A stretch of DNA of 64,000 nt, from the NCBI GenBank assembly GCA_013360445.1, contig JABWBP010000021.1:22964-86963 (forward strand), given 5' to 3'. Shown piece after piece: positions 48,972 to 58,562 of this stretch (within the stretch, counting starts at the first letter, position 1; every line of letters starts with the position of its first letter). The notes beneath the pieces were generated by a model. It made no database searches. It was not told the DNA's origin and saw only the letters and a program-made list of their open reading frames with translations. The stretch comes from Calditrichaceae bacterium (GTDB lineage: Bacteria; Calditrichota; Calditrichia; RBG-13-44-9; J075). A program made the translations under genes and the position numbers.

Positions 48972-51446
48972 ATGAACCACCATAGAATAATCTTAATAGC
49001 TGCGGCGCTCATATTCTGGATGGTTTCCCGGGCGCTTTCCCAGGTTTCATTCGAACAACGCACCATTGTCGGGGGAGAATTAGCCGCCGACGGAGCCAGT
49101 TCGGTTTTTGCCATTGATTTGGACGGCGATGGCGACCTGGATATTCTATCCGCTTCGGAAACGGATGACAAGATCGCCTGGTATGAAAATACCGGCAGCC
49201 CGGTTTTTACGCAGCATATTATCACCATCGGCGCGGACGGGGCGAACGCGGTTTATGCTATCGACCTGGATGGCGACGGCGATATCGACGTGCTCTCCGC
49301 TTCTTTTTGGGATGATAAAATTGCCTGGTACGAAAATGACGGCAGCCAGAATTTTACCACCCATATCATCACCACCGCCGCCAATATGGCCAGTTCGGTT
49401 TTTGCCATCGACCTGGATGGCGATAGCGATATTGATGTGCTCTCCGCTTCCGGGCCGCAGGACCGGCTTGTCTGGTATGAGAATGACGGCAGCGAGAATT
49501 TTACTTCCCATGCAATCACTACCACCGTGGTCTTAGCGGCCTCCGTTTATGCTCTCGATCTGGATGGGGACACTGATATAGACGTGCTCAGCGCCTCCTG
49601 GACCGATGATAATATTTCCTGGTACGAGAACGACGGCAGCGAGAATTTTACCCAGCATACCATCTCCGTCAACGCCAACGGGGCCCGTTCAGTCTATGCC
49701 ATCGATATCGACGGCGATAATGATATCGATGTGCTTTCCGCCTCGGAAATGGATGATAAAATCGCCTGGTATGAGAATGACGGCAGCCAAAATTTCAGCG
49801 AACATGCCATCAGCGCTGCCGCTGATGGTGCCCGGTCAGTCTATGCCATCGATATGGATATGGACGATGATATCGATGTGCTCTCCGCCTCTAACGGCGA
49901 CGGCAGAATCGCCTGGTACGAAAACGACGGCAGCCAGAATTTTACAACACACACCGTTGCCAGCACCGCGAACGGAGCCCGCGCGGTCTTCGCCGCCGAT
50001 GTGGACGGCGATGGTAATGTTGATTTGCTGTCCGCTTCTTTTAATGATGACAAAATCGCCTGGTACGAAAACGACGGCAGCCAGAATTTTAGCGAACATA
50101 TCGCCGCCGCCAGCGCCGAAACAGCCCGTTCCGTCTTTGCAGTCGATATGGACAACGACGGCGACATCGATGCGCTTTCCGCTTCCACGGGAGAGTTTCC
50201 TACATTTGCCGGGAAAATTATGTGGTATGAAAATGACGGCAGCGATATTTTTATCCCCCATACCATCATCGACAGCGAAGACCAGCCCCATTCAGTCCAT
50301 GCCGTTGATGTGGACGGGGATAATGATATGGATTTGTTTGCCGCTTTCGGCGATTTCGACAATGACCGGGTTTCCTGGTTCGAGAATGACGGCAGCCAGA
50401 ATTTTACCGAGCACATTATCACCACCGCCGCAGAGGGCGCCTGGTTTGTTTACGCCATCGATCTGGACGGCGACGGTGATGTGGATGCGCTCTCCGCTTC
50501 TGCCAGTGATGATAAGATTGCCTGGTACGAGAATGACGGCAGCCAAAGTTTCAGCGAACATATTATTACCACCAGTGCGGATTTAGCTACCGCTGTTTAT
50601 GCTATCGATGTGGACGGCGACGGTGATGCGGACGTGCTCTCCGCTTCCCAGGAGGATAACAAAATCGCCTGGTATGAGAACGACGGCAGCGAGAATTTTA
50701 GCGAGCATATTATCACCACTAACGCGCTCTGGGCGACCTCGGTTTATGCCGCCGATGTAGATAGGGATGGCGATATCGATGTCCTCTCCGCCTCCCGGCT
50801 GGATGACAAAATCGCCTGGTATGAGAATGACGGCAGCGAGAATTTTACCCCACATACCATTTCCACTACTGCCGAAGGTGCTAACACCGTCTATGCTATC
50901 GATATAGATGGCGATGATGATATCGATGCGCTCTCCGCTTCCTATGACGATGATAAGATTGCCTGGTACGAAAATGACGGCAATCAGAATTTTACGGAAC
51001 GGATCATAACCTCCAGCAATCTTTTTGGCGCCAGCTCGGTTTTTGCCATCGACGTGGATGGGGATAGTGATATTGATGTGCTTTCCACTTCCGCAGAAGA
51101 GGATAAAGTTTCCTGGCATAAGAATTTAATGATTTTGGTTGATATCAAAAATCCGGTGGATACTCCCTCAACATATTCTCTTCGCCAGAATTATCCCAAT
51201 CCCTTTAACCCGGCAACCACCATTCGCTACAATCTCCCTCACGCATCACGCATCACGTTATCAATCTACAACATCCTCGGCCAGCAAGTGGTTACATTGG
51301 TGGATGAGTTTCAGCCCGCCGGGCATAAATCGGTAATATGGGATGGGAAGGATGAAACAGGAAAAGCGGTTGGCAGCGGAATCTATATCTACAAAATCTC
51401 CGCCGGGGATTACCGGGAAGCGCGCCGGATGCTGCTGGCCAAATAG
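48972..51446 (+). CDS. T9SS-exported FG-GAP/VCBS Ca-binding repeat protein
   Basis: 824 residues. AAGGAGG lies before the ATG. The signal peptide (IILIAAALIFWMVSRALS) is followed by fourteen repeats of about 51 residues, each with a Ca-binding loop of the type DLDGDGDIDVLSAS and a strand KIAWYENDGSQNF. This is an integrin-like FG-GAP/VCBS propeller array. The end is a T9SS type A sorting domain (NYPNPFNPATTIRYNLPHAS onward). It is a secreted or surface protein, probably rigid in calcium and suited to adhesion. The DNA repeats share a 153-base period, and part of the sorting-domain DNA nearly copies that of the gene upstream. Confidence 0.93.
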   Translation: MNHHRIILIAAALIFWMVSRALSQVSFEQRTIVGGELAADGASSVFAIDLDGDGDLDILSASETDDKIAWYENTGSPVFTQHIITIGADGANAVYAIDLDGDGDIDVLSASFWDDKIAWYENDGSQNFTTHIITTAANMASSVFAIDLDGDSDIDVLSASGPQDRLVWYENDGSENFTSHAITTTVVLAASVYALDLDGDTDIDVLSASWTDDNISWYENDGSENFTQHTISVNANGARSVYAIDIDGDNDIDVLSASEMDDKIAWYENDGSQNFSEHAISAAADGARSVYAIDMDMDDDIDVLSASNGDGRIAWYENDGSQNFTTHTVASTANGARAVFAADVDGDGNVDLLSASFNDDKIAWYENDGSQNFSEHIAAASAETARSVFAVDMDNDGDIDALSASTGEFPTFAGKIMWYENDGSDIFIPHTIIDSEDQPHSVHAVDVDGDNDMDLFAAFGDFDNDRVSWFENDGSQNFTEHIITTAAEGAWFVYAIDLDGDGDVDALSASASDDKIAWYENDGSQSFSEHIITTSADLATAVYAIDVDGDGDADVLSASQEDNKIAWYENDGSENFSEHIITTNALWATSVYAADVDRDGDIDVLSASRLDDKIAWYENDGSENFTPHTISTTAEGANTVYAIDIDGDDDIDALSASYDDDKIAWYENDGNQNFTERIITSSNLFGASSVFAIDVDGDSDIDVLSTSAEEDKVSWHKNLMILVDIKNPVDTPSTYSLRQNYPNPFNPATTIRYNLPHASRITLSIYNILGQQVVTLVDEFQPAGHKSVIWDGKDETGKAVGSGIYIYKISAGDYREARRMLLAK

Positions 51447-51707
51447 CGCCGGTTATCTTTTACGAATTTGTACAAAAAGCAGCGGCGGCAAACAGAAACC
51501 TGCCGCCGCCGCTGCCATGCTGCAAACCGTTACCCGGGTGAGCGCCCCGCTTTTTACAAACCGGCGGGCTTGCTCTTGATCTTGCACTTGATCTTGATCT
51601 TCAGCTTCACGGTAAAACCTCCTTTCCCAAACTCCGTTTCGTTTCAAAAAACCGTTTCACTGCTATAGAGCGCGCCGGGCGGCTGAAAATCTCAAACCGG
51701 CCGGCGG
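51447..51707. other. Gene-free gap after surface protein genes
   Basis: No gene that I can support lies here. It contains a GCCGCCGCTGCC run and a TTGATCTTGCACTTGATCTT direct repeat near 51576-51602. A short open frame on the minus strand here lacks any protein-like pattern. Confidence 0.35.
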
Positions 51708-51879
51708 TGGGCAGTAGGCAAGTAGGCAATAGGCAGTAGGCAAGTAGGCAATAGGCAGTGGGCAAGTAGGCATGTAAGCAGGAGTGTCTCGATGCGGCTC
51801 CTTTGGAGCAAAACCCCGGTTTTGCAGGGCAGGGGATGAAGGCAAAGTTGCCTACCGCCTACTTGCCTACTGCCTACTC
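51708..51879. repeat. Palindromic repeat, word GCAGTAGGCAA
   Basis: The left half holds six degenerate copies of GCAGTAGGCAAGTAGGCAAT-type text. The right half (51846-51879) holds the complement CCTACTTGCCTACTGCC. Between them lies GCAAAACCCCGGTTTTGC, a small palindrome that closely matches GCAAAACCCGGTTTTG at 10517-10532. Confidence 0.7.
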
Positions 51880-51885
51880 TAAAAA

Positions 51886-52413
51886 TTAATACTGATACGC
51901 CACCTCCACGTACAAGGAATCCCCCAGCACGGTCTCGCTGATCACCTGGGAAGAACCGTCCAGGGCTTTGGAAAGCTCCCCGAAATTGGGCTGGTAGTTC
52001 TGCTCTAACCAGGCGCTGATGTAGCCGGCCCAGCGGGCGGCGTCGGTGTAGGCGGCCTGGCGCACGAACTGGGGCGAGATGGGCTGCCCGGTCTCGGGAT
52101 GGCTTCTCCGCCCCACTCCTACCGCCACAATGGCGCGGTTCTGCGGAAAATACGCTTTATCGCACAACTGCTTGCGCAGGGCGGCATCTTCCGGGGAGGC
52201 CATAATCGCCTGCTGGGTTTCAAAAAGAGTCTTCCAATACTCCGCGGCAAGCTCCGGAACCGAAAAAGCAGCCTGTACCTGGTTGCCGCCGCTTTCAGGA
52301 GTGGAAATGCTGCCCTGCGGCGCAGTTTCAACCTCCTCTTTTTTGCCGCATCCCGGCAGCAGGAGCAGCAGCGACACTATTAACGCCATTCCCATAATCA
52401 AAAAATATCTCAT
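51886..52413 (-). CDS. Lipoprotein of unknown function
   Basis: 175 residues from ATG 52413. This start is preferred over 52428 because GGAGA lies 8 bases before it, while the earlier ATG has no ribosome site. The signal MRYFLIMGMALIVSLLLLLP ends at a lipobox LLPGC, so the protein is lipidated. The mature part is mostly helical (FSVPELAAEYWKTLFETQQA, AALRKQLCDKAYFPQNRAIV, YTDAARWAGYISAWLEQNY) and ends in short strands. I do not recognise a family. It stands alone between repeat-rich gaps. Confidence 0.75.
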   Translation of the reverse strand: MRYFLIMGMALIVSLLLLLPGCGKKEEVETAPQGSISTPESGGNQVQAAFSVPELAAEYWKTLFETQQAIMASPEDAALRKQLCDKAYFPQNRAIVAVGVGRRSHPETGQPISPQFVRQAAYTDAARWAGYISAWLEQNYQPNFGELSKALDGSSQVISETVLGDSLYVEVAYQY

Positions 52414-52492
52414 CGTCAATTTCTCCATGGTTTTACTGGCGGGATAAATTACGGCGGAAAGCCCCGCGCCGCAACTGGGGAGGGAAAATTTT

Positions 52493-52570
52493 AACGTGAT
52501 GCGTAATTTTCATGCCATCACGAGTCACGTTTCACGCCCCCGTATCACGTTTTGCATTTTACGCTTCACC
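52493..52570. repeat. Intergenic repeat, word CGTGATGCGT
   Basis: AACGTGATGCGTAATTTTCA on the left faces CACGAGTCACGTTTCACG and TATCACGTTTTGCATTTTACG on the right. It is a word-built palindrome of the same family as 26.6 kb. Confidence 0.6.
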
Positions 52571-52579
52571 TTTCACCAT

Positions 52580-52675
52580 AACCGCTGCTTTTTTTAATCA
52601 GTTCGTGCGAATTAATTTCGAGATGGTTATTTTGGCCGGATGAAAGTCCGGCGGGAGGATCGAAAAGCAGCGGTT
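52580..52675 (+). promoter_or_regulatory. Possible structured 5' leader of carboxyltransferase gene
   Basis: AACCGCTGCTTTT (52580-52592) and AAAAGCAGCGGTT (52663-52675) are perfect 13-base complements. Inside lie GCCGGA-TGAAAG-TCCGGC (52635-52652) and a weaker CGAATTAATTTCG stem, so a three-way junction is possible. A purine-rich GGGAGGA joins the last two helices. The start codon is 30 bases downstream. It matches no riboswitch class that I can recognise. Confidence 0.4.
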
Positions 52676-52704
52676 CTTATGAAACGAAAACGAGGAATTT
52701 ACCC

Positions 52705-54282
52705 GTGGCAGATGATGTGAAAAAGCAGTGGCAAACCATGGAAGAGAAGATAGCGCACCTGCGCCAATTGCAGGCCGAGGCGCTGAAGGGCGGAGGCGAG
52801 GAGCGCATTGCCAAAATGCACCAACAGGGCAAATTGGTCGCCCGGGAGCGTTTGCAGGTGCTATTGGACGAGGGCAGCTTCGAGGAGATCGACATGTTAG
52901 TGCGCCACCAGACCCACGATTTCGGGCTGTTCCGGCAGCGCTACCCCGGCGACAGCGTGGTAATCGGGCTGGGCAAGATCGAGGGGCGCCCGGTGTGCGT
53001 GTTCAGCCAGGATTTCACGGTGTTCGGGGGCAGCTTAGGCGCGGCGCACGCGGCAAAGGTGTGCAAAATCATGGATATGGCCATGAAGATCGGCGCCCCG
53101 GTTATCGGGTTGAACGACTCCGGAGGGGCGCGCATCCAGGAAGGGGTGGTGAGCTTAGGCGCCTATGCGGATATTTTCCTGCGCAATACCCTGGCCAGCG
53201 GAGTGGTTCCGCAGATTTCCGCCATCATGGGACCCTGCGCCGGGGGCGCGGTCTATTCCCCCGCCATCACCGATTTCATATTCATGGTGCGGGACAAGAG
53301 CTACATGTTCGTTACCGGGCCGAACGTGGTGAAAACCGTTACCCACGAAGAGGTTACTTTTGAAGAGTTGGGCGGGGCGATGACCCACGCCAGCAAAAGC
53401 GGGGTGAGCCATTTTGTAGCCGAAAACGACGTGGACTGCCTGCGGAAAATCCGCAAACTGCTGAGCTTTCTGCCGTTGAATAACGCCGAAGAGCCTCCCT
53501 ACCGCGCTCCCAAAGACAAACCGGATCGCCAGGAAGCGGCGCTGCTGAACATCATTCCCGCTAATCCCGGCAAACCCTACGAGGTGAAGGAAGTGATCAG
53601 GTTAGTAGTGGACGAGGGGGATTTCTTCGAGGTTCACGAAGAATACGCCCGCAACATCGTGGTGGGGTTTGCGCGGCTGAACGGTTACGCGGTGGGGATT
53701 GTCGCCAACCAGCCCGCAATGCTGGCGGGAGTGCTGGACATCGATTCCTCCCTGAAAGGGGCGCGCTTCGTGCGCTTCTGCGACGCTTTCAACATTCCCA
53801 TCATCACTTTTGTCGATGTTCCCGGCTTTTTGCCCGGCACCGCCCAGGAGTGGGGCGGGATCATCAAACACGGGGCGAAGCTGCTCTATGCGTATTGCGA
53901 GGCCACGACGCCGAAAATTGCGCTAATTTTGCGCAAAGCCTACGGCGGGGCTTACGACGTGATGAGCTCCAAGCACATTCGCGGGGATTTCAACTTCGCC
54001 TGGCCCTCTGCGGAAATCGCGGTAATGGGGCCGAAAGGGGCGGCGGAGATCATTTTCAAGAAAGAAATCTCCAAAGCCGAAGACCCGGAAGCGGCGCTGG
54101 CGGAAAAGGAGGCCGAATACCGGGATAAATTCGCCAATCCTTATTTAGCGGCGGAACACGGCTACATCGACGAGGTGATCGAGCCGCAAATGACCCGCCC
54201 GAAACTCTGCCGCGCCCTGGAACTTCTGCGCAACAAGGTTGATAAGAACCCGCCTAAAAAGCATGGCAACATTCCGCTGTGA
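52705..54282 (+). CDS. pccB: Acyl-CoA carboxylase carboxyltransferase subunit
   Basis: 525 residues from GTG 52705, with GAGGAA 7 bases upstream. It moves a carboxyl group between carboxybiotin and an acyl-CoA, most likely propionyl-CoA; the related methylmalonyl-CoA decarboxylase alpha subunit is nearly the same in sequence. Typical parts are [60 protein letters not shown] (first oxyanion site), [36 protein letters not shown] and [19 protein letters not shown] (second site). Full family length. No biotin-carrier or carboxylase subunit lies beside it, so those must be encoded elsewhere. A structured leader lies upstream. Confidence 0.92.
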   Translation: MADDVKKQWQTMEEKIAHLRQLQAEALKGGGEERIAKMHQQGKLVARERLQVLLDEGSFEEIDMLVRHQTHDFGLFRQRYPGDSVVIGLGKIEGRPVCVFSQDFTVFGGSLGAAHAAKVCKIMDMAMKIGAPVIGLNDSGGARIQEGVVSLGAYADIFLRNTLASGVVPQISAIMGPCAGGAVYSPAITDFIFMVRDKSYMFVTGPNVVKTVTHEEVTFEELGGAMTHASKSGVSHFVAENDVDCLRKIRKLLSFLPLNNAEEPPYRAPKDKPDRQEAALLNIIPANPGKPYEVKEVIRLVVDEGDFFEVHEEYARNIVVGFARLNGYAVGIVANQPAMLAGVLDIDSSLKGARFVRFCDAFNIPIITFVDVPGFLPGTAQEWGGIIKHGAKLLYAYCEATTPKIALILRKAYGGAYDVMSSKHIRGDFNFAWPSAEIAVMGPKGAAEIIFKKEISKAEDPEAALAEKEAEYRDKFANPYLAAEHGYIDEVIEPQMTRPKLCRALELLRNKVDKNPPKKHGNIPL

Positions 54283-54417
54283 AGGCAAAAGGTAAAATTT
54301 TATCCTCAAAATCCTTTGCACTTTTTACTAAAAAGGGGTGCAGGTTCCATTTTACGTGCAATCGAACCTACCCCCTTTTCACTTTTCACTTCTCACTTTT
54401 CACTTCTCACTTCAACC
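54283..54417. repeat. Short gap with tandem CACTTTTCACTTCT
   Basis: Between convergent genes. Bases 54376-54415 are tandem CACTTTTCACTTCT copies. ACCCCTTTTTAGTAAAAA-type text gives a weak stem to the left. It resembles TTTTCACTT copies at 10410-10455. Confidence 0.45.
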
Positions 54418-57400
54418 CTATTCCGTGCTGATGGGCGGGTAATCCTTGAAGAACGAAAACTCCGCCGCTTCTACCGCCCGGCGGAACTCCGGCCACTGCT
54501 GCTCGAAAAAGCGGTTCACCTGCGCCACGGCGGTTTTGACGCTCTCCTCCGCGCGGTTTAAAGACATATCCGCTTCGGCGGAAATTTGCCATCCCCACTG
54601 AATATAGATGGCGGCGCGCTCTAATTTGGAATTCACCAGCGCGGGATTGGGGCGAATTCCCTGCACCTCTCCCTCCACGATCTTCTCTAACAGCGCCTTC
54701 AGGGAATCCTTTACCGCCTTGCTTTTATCGCGCAGGGATTTGGCCTCGTCCTCCGGGTATCCGTCCCTGCGGGAGCGCTCTTTCAACTGCCCGGAGACCA
54801 GCTCCACGCTCTTCTGCGCCTCGCGCAGGCGGTCGGCGGCCTCGGCAGCAATTTCCACGTTGCGCTGCAACCGCGCTAACAAATCTTCCCGGCGCTGCAA
54901 CTCCGCGGGGGTGATTTGAATGCGGGGATCGAATTTCACCTTCACGGCGGTGGAATCCTTATGCTCCCGGAAGCTCACCCGAATCTTATAATCTCCCGGG
55001 GAAACCGCCGCCCCGGATGGTTCCGGCGCGTTCTTCCCCGGTTGGGGAGTCTCCGGGAAGCGCATTCCCTTGCGCGACAGATCCCAGAAAGTGCGGTTGA
55101 CGCCGTTCTTCGCCGCAGCCTTGAAGGTGCGGATCGCTTCGTTTTGGGCGTTCAGAATCTCGATCTTCGCCGTGTCCTGGCTGGCCGGTTTCCTCCCCTC
55201 CCCTTCCGCCGCTTTCTCGCTTTCCTCCTCGCCGATTTTGGCAGGCGCCGCGGCGGTATCGAATTTCACCGCGAAGCTGATCAACGCGCCGTAAGGGCGA
55301 TTCTCCCCGGAAAACTCCGCCTCGCCGGCAAAGCGGGTTCCCGCCGCTTCTTTGTACACCGCTAACGCCGCCTCACCCGCTTCTGGGTATCCATCCCCCT
55401 GGGAAAATACGTGCAGGGGAGAATTCAACAGGCCGGGGCCTTTGCGCGCCAGTTCCCGCAAGGGGCGGAGATCATCTAAAATGTAAGCCGCCCGGCCAAA
55501 CGTGCCGATCACCAGGTCGTGGTCGCGGGGGTGAATCGCCAAATCCATGGTGGAAACCGTGGGGTAGCCGTTGGTCCACTTGCTCCAATTCTCCCCGCCG
55601 TCGATGCTCAGGTAGAGGCCGAATTCTCCCCCTAAAAACAGCAGTTTCGGCTCCACGGGGTCCTGCGCAATCGCCAGGGCGTAGCCGAAAATTTCTCCCG
55701 GCTCTACCAGCCGCTTCCAGGTTTTGCCGAAGTCTTTGGTTTGATAAACGTAAGGCGCCCAATCGTCGCGGCGGTAGTTGTTGAGCACCGCCAGCGCTTC
55801 CCCGGCGTCGTAGGTCGAGGCGCGGATTTGCGGAACCCAGCACCCCTCCGGCGCGCCTTTGATGTTTTTCGCCACGTTAACCCAGGATTTTCCCCCGTCG
55901 CGGGTAAGCTGCACGTTGCCGTCGTCGGTACCCACCCAGATTACCCCTTGCTGCAGCGGGCTGGGGGCGATAGCGATGATGGTGGTATGGTTTTCCGCGT
56001 TGGTAACGTCGTAGGTCAGGCCGCCGCTGTCGAACTGCCTCTGCTTTTCCGGGTCGTTGGTGGTGAGGTCCGGGGAAATGGTCTCCCAGCTATCCCCGCG
56101 GTTGGCGCTTTTATGTAAAAACTGGCTGCCGTAATAGATGGCCGCGGGATCGAAGGGATCGGCGGCGATGCCGGCGTTCCAGTTGAAGCGCAGCTTAACC
56201 CCGGGGGGATCGACCGGGCGGATGTATTTGATCTCCCCGGTAAGCGAATTATAGCGCATCAAATTGCCGCCCTGCCACATGGCGTAGCCGCGCCGGGAAT
56301 CCGCGGGATCCGGCAGCACGTCGAAACCGTCCCCGAAGCCCACTTCTTCCCAGTAGGAGTTGCGAATGCCGCCCTCCCGCCACACCTGCCCGGGACCGCG
56401 CCAGGAGCCGTTATCCTGCATCCCGCCGTACACGTTGTAGGGCGTCTCCATGTCCACGTTGATGTGGTAGAACTGCGCCAGCGGCAGGTTTTCCACGAAC
56501 CGCCAGGTCTTCCCGCGGTCGTGGGTAATCGCTAAGCCGCCGTCGTTGCCGTCGATCATAAAATCGGGATCGGCGGGGTGAATCCACCAGGCGTGATGGT
56601 CGGGGTGGATTTTGTTCCAGGGAATGAGGGTTTGAAAGGTCTTGCCCCCGTCCTCGCTGACGGAGACGATGGAATAGAGGTTGTAGAGCCGGTTTTCATT
56701 GGAGGGATCGACGTAAATTTCCGCGTAATAAAACGGGCGGTTGCCGATGTTTTTGTCGGCGGTTTTGCGCCACTTGAATCCCCCGTCGTCGGAGCGGTAG
56801 AGACCGTTTTTCTTCGCTTCGATGAGCGCGTACACCACGTCGGGATTACTGCGGGCAACCGCCAGCCCGATGCGCCCGAATTCCCCTTCCGGCAGGCCGT
56901 CTTTATCGCTGCGCTTCTTCCAGGTCTCGCCCCCGTCGAAAGTGACGTACAAACCCGATCCCGGCCCCCCGGATTTGAAAAACCAGGGCCAGCGGCGGTA
57001 TTCCCACATCGCCGCAAAGAGCTTGTTGGGGTTGGAGGGGTCCATCACCAGGTCTGCCGCGCCGGTTTTGGCGTCCAGGTAGAGAATTTGTTTCCAGGTT
57101 TTGCCCCCGTCGCTGGTTTTATAGACCCCCCGTTCGGGATTTTCCCCCCAGGCAGAGCCCAGCGCAGCGACGTAGGCAATATCGGAGTTTTGGGGATGCA
57201 CGATCACCCGGTGGACGTTGCGGGTGTTGTCCAGCCCTAAATGCTGCCAGGTTTTGCCGCCGTCGAGGCTTTTGTAAATTCCGTTGCCGCTGTTGTGGCT
57301 GTTGCGGGGATTGCCCTCCCCGGTTCCCACCCAGACCACGTCGGGGTTCTGCTGGTCCACCGCAACCGCGCCGATGGAGGCGACCGGCTGCTCATCGAAT

Positions 57401-57675
57401 ACCGGCTGCCAGGCAACGCCGCCGCTGGTGGATTTCCACAGCCCCCCGGAGGCAGTGCCCACGTAAATAATATCCGGGTTGCGCAGAACCGCATCAATCG
57501 CGGTTACCCGCCCGCTCATCCCCGCGGGGCCGATGCTGCGCGGTTTGAGGCCGTGCAGCAGCTTCATATCCAGTTGCTGCGCCGGAAGGGGGAACAACAA
57601 CACCAGGTGGAACAACAAAACGCCTGATATGAAATTGACTGCCTTGCTCGCCGATGTTATCGTAAGTGCTTTCAT
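54418..57675 (-). CDS. Secreted sortilin-like BNR propeller protein
   Basis: 1085 residues from ATG 57675, chosen because AAAGGG lies a few bases upstream and the signal peptide (ISGVLLFHLVLLFPLPAQ) starts properly; the ATG at 57735 overlaps the promoter. Residues 40-700 form a large VPS10/sortilin-like propeller with many Asp boxes (KSTSGGVAWQP, KSLDGGKTWQHL, KTSDGGKTWKQI, SIDGGENWSKW). A beta-sandwich with PGDYKIRVSFREHKDSTAVK follows, then a helical C-terminus (near 930-1085) that could form a coiled coil. Such proteins are common in FCB genomes and are often labelled glycosidase-like, but no catalytic site is visible. There is no T9SS sorting domain. Its own strong promoter lies upstream. 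Confidence 0.88.
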   Translation of the reverse strand: MKALTITSASKAVNFISGVLLFHLVLLFPLPAQQLDMKLLHGLKPRSIGPAGMSGRVTAIDAVLRNPDIIYVGTASGGLWKSTSGGVAWQPVFDEQPVASIGAVAVDQQNPDVVWVGTGEGNPRNSHNSGNGIYKSLDGGKTWQHLGLDNTRNVHRVIVHPQNSDIAYVAALGSAWGENPERGVYKTSDGGKTWKQILYLDAKTGAADLVMDPSNPNKLFAAMWEYRRWPWFFKSGGPGSGLYVTFDGGETWKKRSDKDGLPEGEFGRIGLAVARSNPDVVYALIEAKKNGLYRSDDGGFKWRKTADKNIGNRPFYYAEIYVDPSNENRLYNLYSIVSVSEDGGKTFQTLIPWNKIHPDHHAWWIHPADPDFMIDGNDGGLAITHDRGKTWRFVENLPLAQFYHINVDMETPYNVYGGMQDNGSWRGPGQVWREGGIRNSYWEEVGFGDGFDVLPDPADSRRGYAMWQGGNLMRYNSLTGEIKYIRPVDPPGVKLRFNWNAGIAADPFDPAAIYYGSQFLHKSANRGDSWETISPDLTTNDPEKQRQFDSGGLTYDVTNAENHTTIIAIAPSPLQQGVIWVGTDDGNVQLTRDGGKSWVNVAKNIKGAPEGCWVPQIRASTYDAGEALAVLNNYRRDDWAPYVYQTKDFGKTWKRLVEPGEIFGYALAIAQDPVEPKLLFLGGEFGLYLSIDGGENWSKWTNGYPTVSTMDLAIHPRDHDLVIGTFGRAAYILDDLRPLRELARKGPGLLNSPLHVFSQGDGYPEAGEAALAVYKEAAGTRFAGEAEFSGENRPYGALISFAVKFDTAAAPAKIGEEESEKAAEGEGRKPASQDTAKIEILNAQNEAIRTFKAAAKNGVNRTFWDLSRKGMRFPETPQPGKNAPEPSGAAVSPGDYKIRVSFREHKDSTAVKVKFDPRIQITPAELQRREDLLARLQRNVEIAAEAADRLREAQKSVELVSGQLKERSRRDGYPEDEAKSLRDKSKAVKDSLKALLEKIVEGEVQGIRPNPALVNSKLERAAIYIQWGWQISAEADMSLNRAEESVKTAVAQVNRFFEQQWPEFRRAVEAAEFSFFKDYPPISTE

Positions 57676-57706
57676 CGAATCCCTTTCGTTTATTGGACAG
57701 AAATAG

Positions 57707-57735
57707 AGGATAGCGCAAATAAACGATTTTGTCAA
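57707..57735 (-). promoter_or_regulatory. Sigma-70-type promoter of propeller gene
   Basis: Minus strand: TTGACA (57730-57735), 17-base spacer, TATCCT (57707-57712), 32 bases before the start codon at 57675. The -35 is perfect and the -10 has four of six. Confidence 0.6.
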
Positions 57736-57747
57736 GAATCAATTTCG

Positions 57748-57776
57748 TTGCGATTGCCGCTGCTTCCCGGTATATT
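57748..57776 (+). promoter_or_regulatory. Sigma-70-type promoter of Uma2-family gene
   Basis: Plus strand: TTGCGA (57748-57753), 17-base spacer, TATATT (57771-57776), 25 bases before the ATG at 57801. It is arranged back-to-back with the propeller gene's promoter. Confidence 0.5.
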
Positions 57777-57800
57777 TCTTTAAAATGAGGGAAGAGCGGT

Positions 57801-58424
57801 ATGGCTGTCATTGAAAAAAAAGCAACGAAAAAACGCGCTCCTGCCAAATCTTCCGGCAAGAAGAGTAAATCCCGGGTAAAAACTTATCCTGCCGGAGAAT
57901 ACCTCTATTTTATTGAAGGAACGCTGGAGGATTTCTACAGCTTAGAAGAACAGAAAGCGGAATTTTTCGAGGAGGGAATCCTGGTCATGCACTCGCCGGC
58001 AAGTTTTAATCACGAAGATATCTTTGGAGAGATATATGCTCCAATGCGTTTGTTTGCAAAAGAGAACGATTTGGGAAAAGTTTTAGGCTCGCAGTTCATC
58101 ATCGTGTTAGGGGAGCGGCGTTTTGCGCCGGATATCGTTTTTATCAGCAAAGAAAACCCGGGAAAGTTCAGCGAGGTCGAATTCTTCGGCGCGCCGGAGA
58201 TAGTGGTGGAGATCGTCTCCAAAACCACCCGTCCCTACGATTTGAAGATCAAACGGGAAGTGTACCGGGAACACAAAATCCCGGAAATTTATTTCATCGA
58301 CTACCTGAACAAAAAACTGATCGTGGACGTGCTGCAAGGCGGGCAATACGTCTCACATACCCGCAGAGAAGGGGAATTTGCCAGCGCGGTGTTGAAGGGA
58401 TTTGCGGTGAAATGCTACGGGTAA
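57801..58424 (+). CDS. Uma2-family PD-(D/E)XK nuclease-fold protein
   Basis: 207 residues. A basic, disordered N-terminus (KKATKKRAPAKSSGKKSKSR) precedes the Uma2 (DUF820) core: EQKAEFFEEGILVMHSPAS, FAPDIVFISKENPGKF, then GAPEIVVEIVSKTTRPYDLK and KREVYREHKIPEIYFIDY. The Asp of APDIVF and the Glu/Lys of VEIVSKTTR...K keep the PD-(D/E)XK pattern, so it may be an active nuclease. These proteins are numerous in cyanobacteria and FCB genomes; their cellular role is largely unknown. It is a single gene with its own promoter, and citrate synthase follows on the opposite strand. Confidence 0.9.
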   Translation: MAVIEKKATKKRAPAKSSGKKSKSRVKTYPAGEYLYFIEGTLEDFYSLEEQKAEFFEEGILVMHSPASFNHEDIFGEIYAPMRLFAKENDLGKVLGSQFIIVLGERRFAPDIVFISKENPGKFSEVEFFGAPEIVVEIVSKTTRPYDLKIKREVYREHKIPEIYFIDYLNKKLIVDVLQGGQYVSHTRREGEFASAVLKGFAVKCYG

Positions 58425-58448
58425 AAACCCTGCCTTTGCTCAATTTGG

Positions 58449-58527
58449 AATAGTGGATCAATGGACGATTGGAGTGTCGTGCGCCCGGAACCATCCCCCA
58501 TTAATCCAATACTCCATTAATCCATTT
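58449..58527. repeat. Intergenic palindrome, word AATGGATTAATGGA
   Basis: ATAGTGGATCAATGGACGATTGGAG on the left faces AATCCAATACTCCATTAATCC on the right. It lies between convergent genes and may serve both 3' ends. Confidence 0.6.
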
Positions 58528-58562
58528 TCCCCAGCGAAGTCTGGACAAGATCTTAGTACCTC

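Noticed and set aside
51453..51647. 64-residue minus-strand open frame
   Set aside because: No protein-like pattern, no ribosome site, and repetitive DQDQVQDQEQ text from a simple DNA repeat.
57801..58424. Uma2 gene as sign of a transposon
   Set aside because: No terminal repeats, transposase or target duplication near it.
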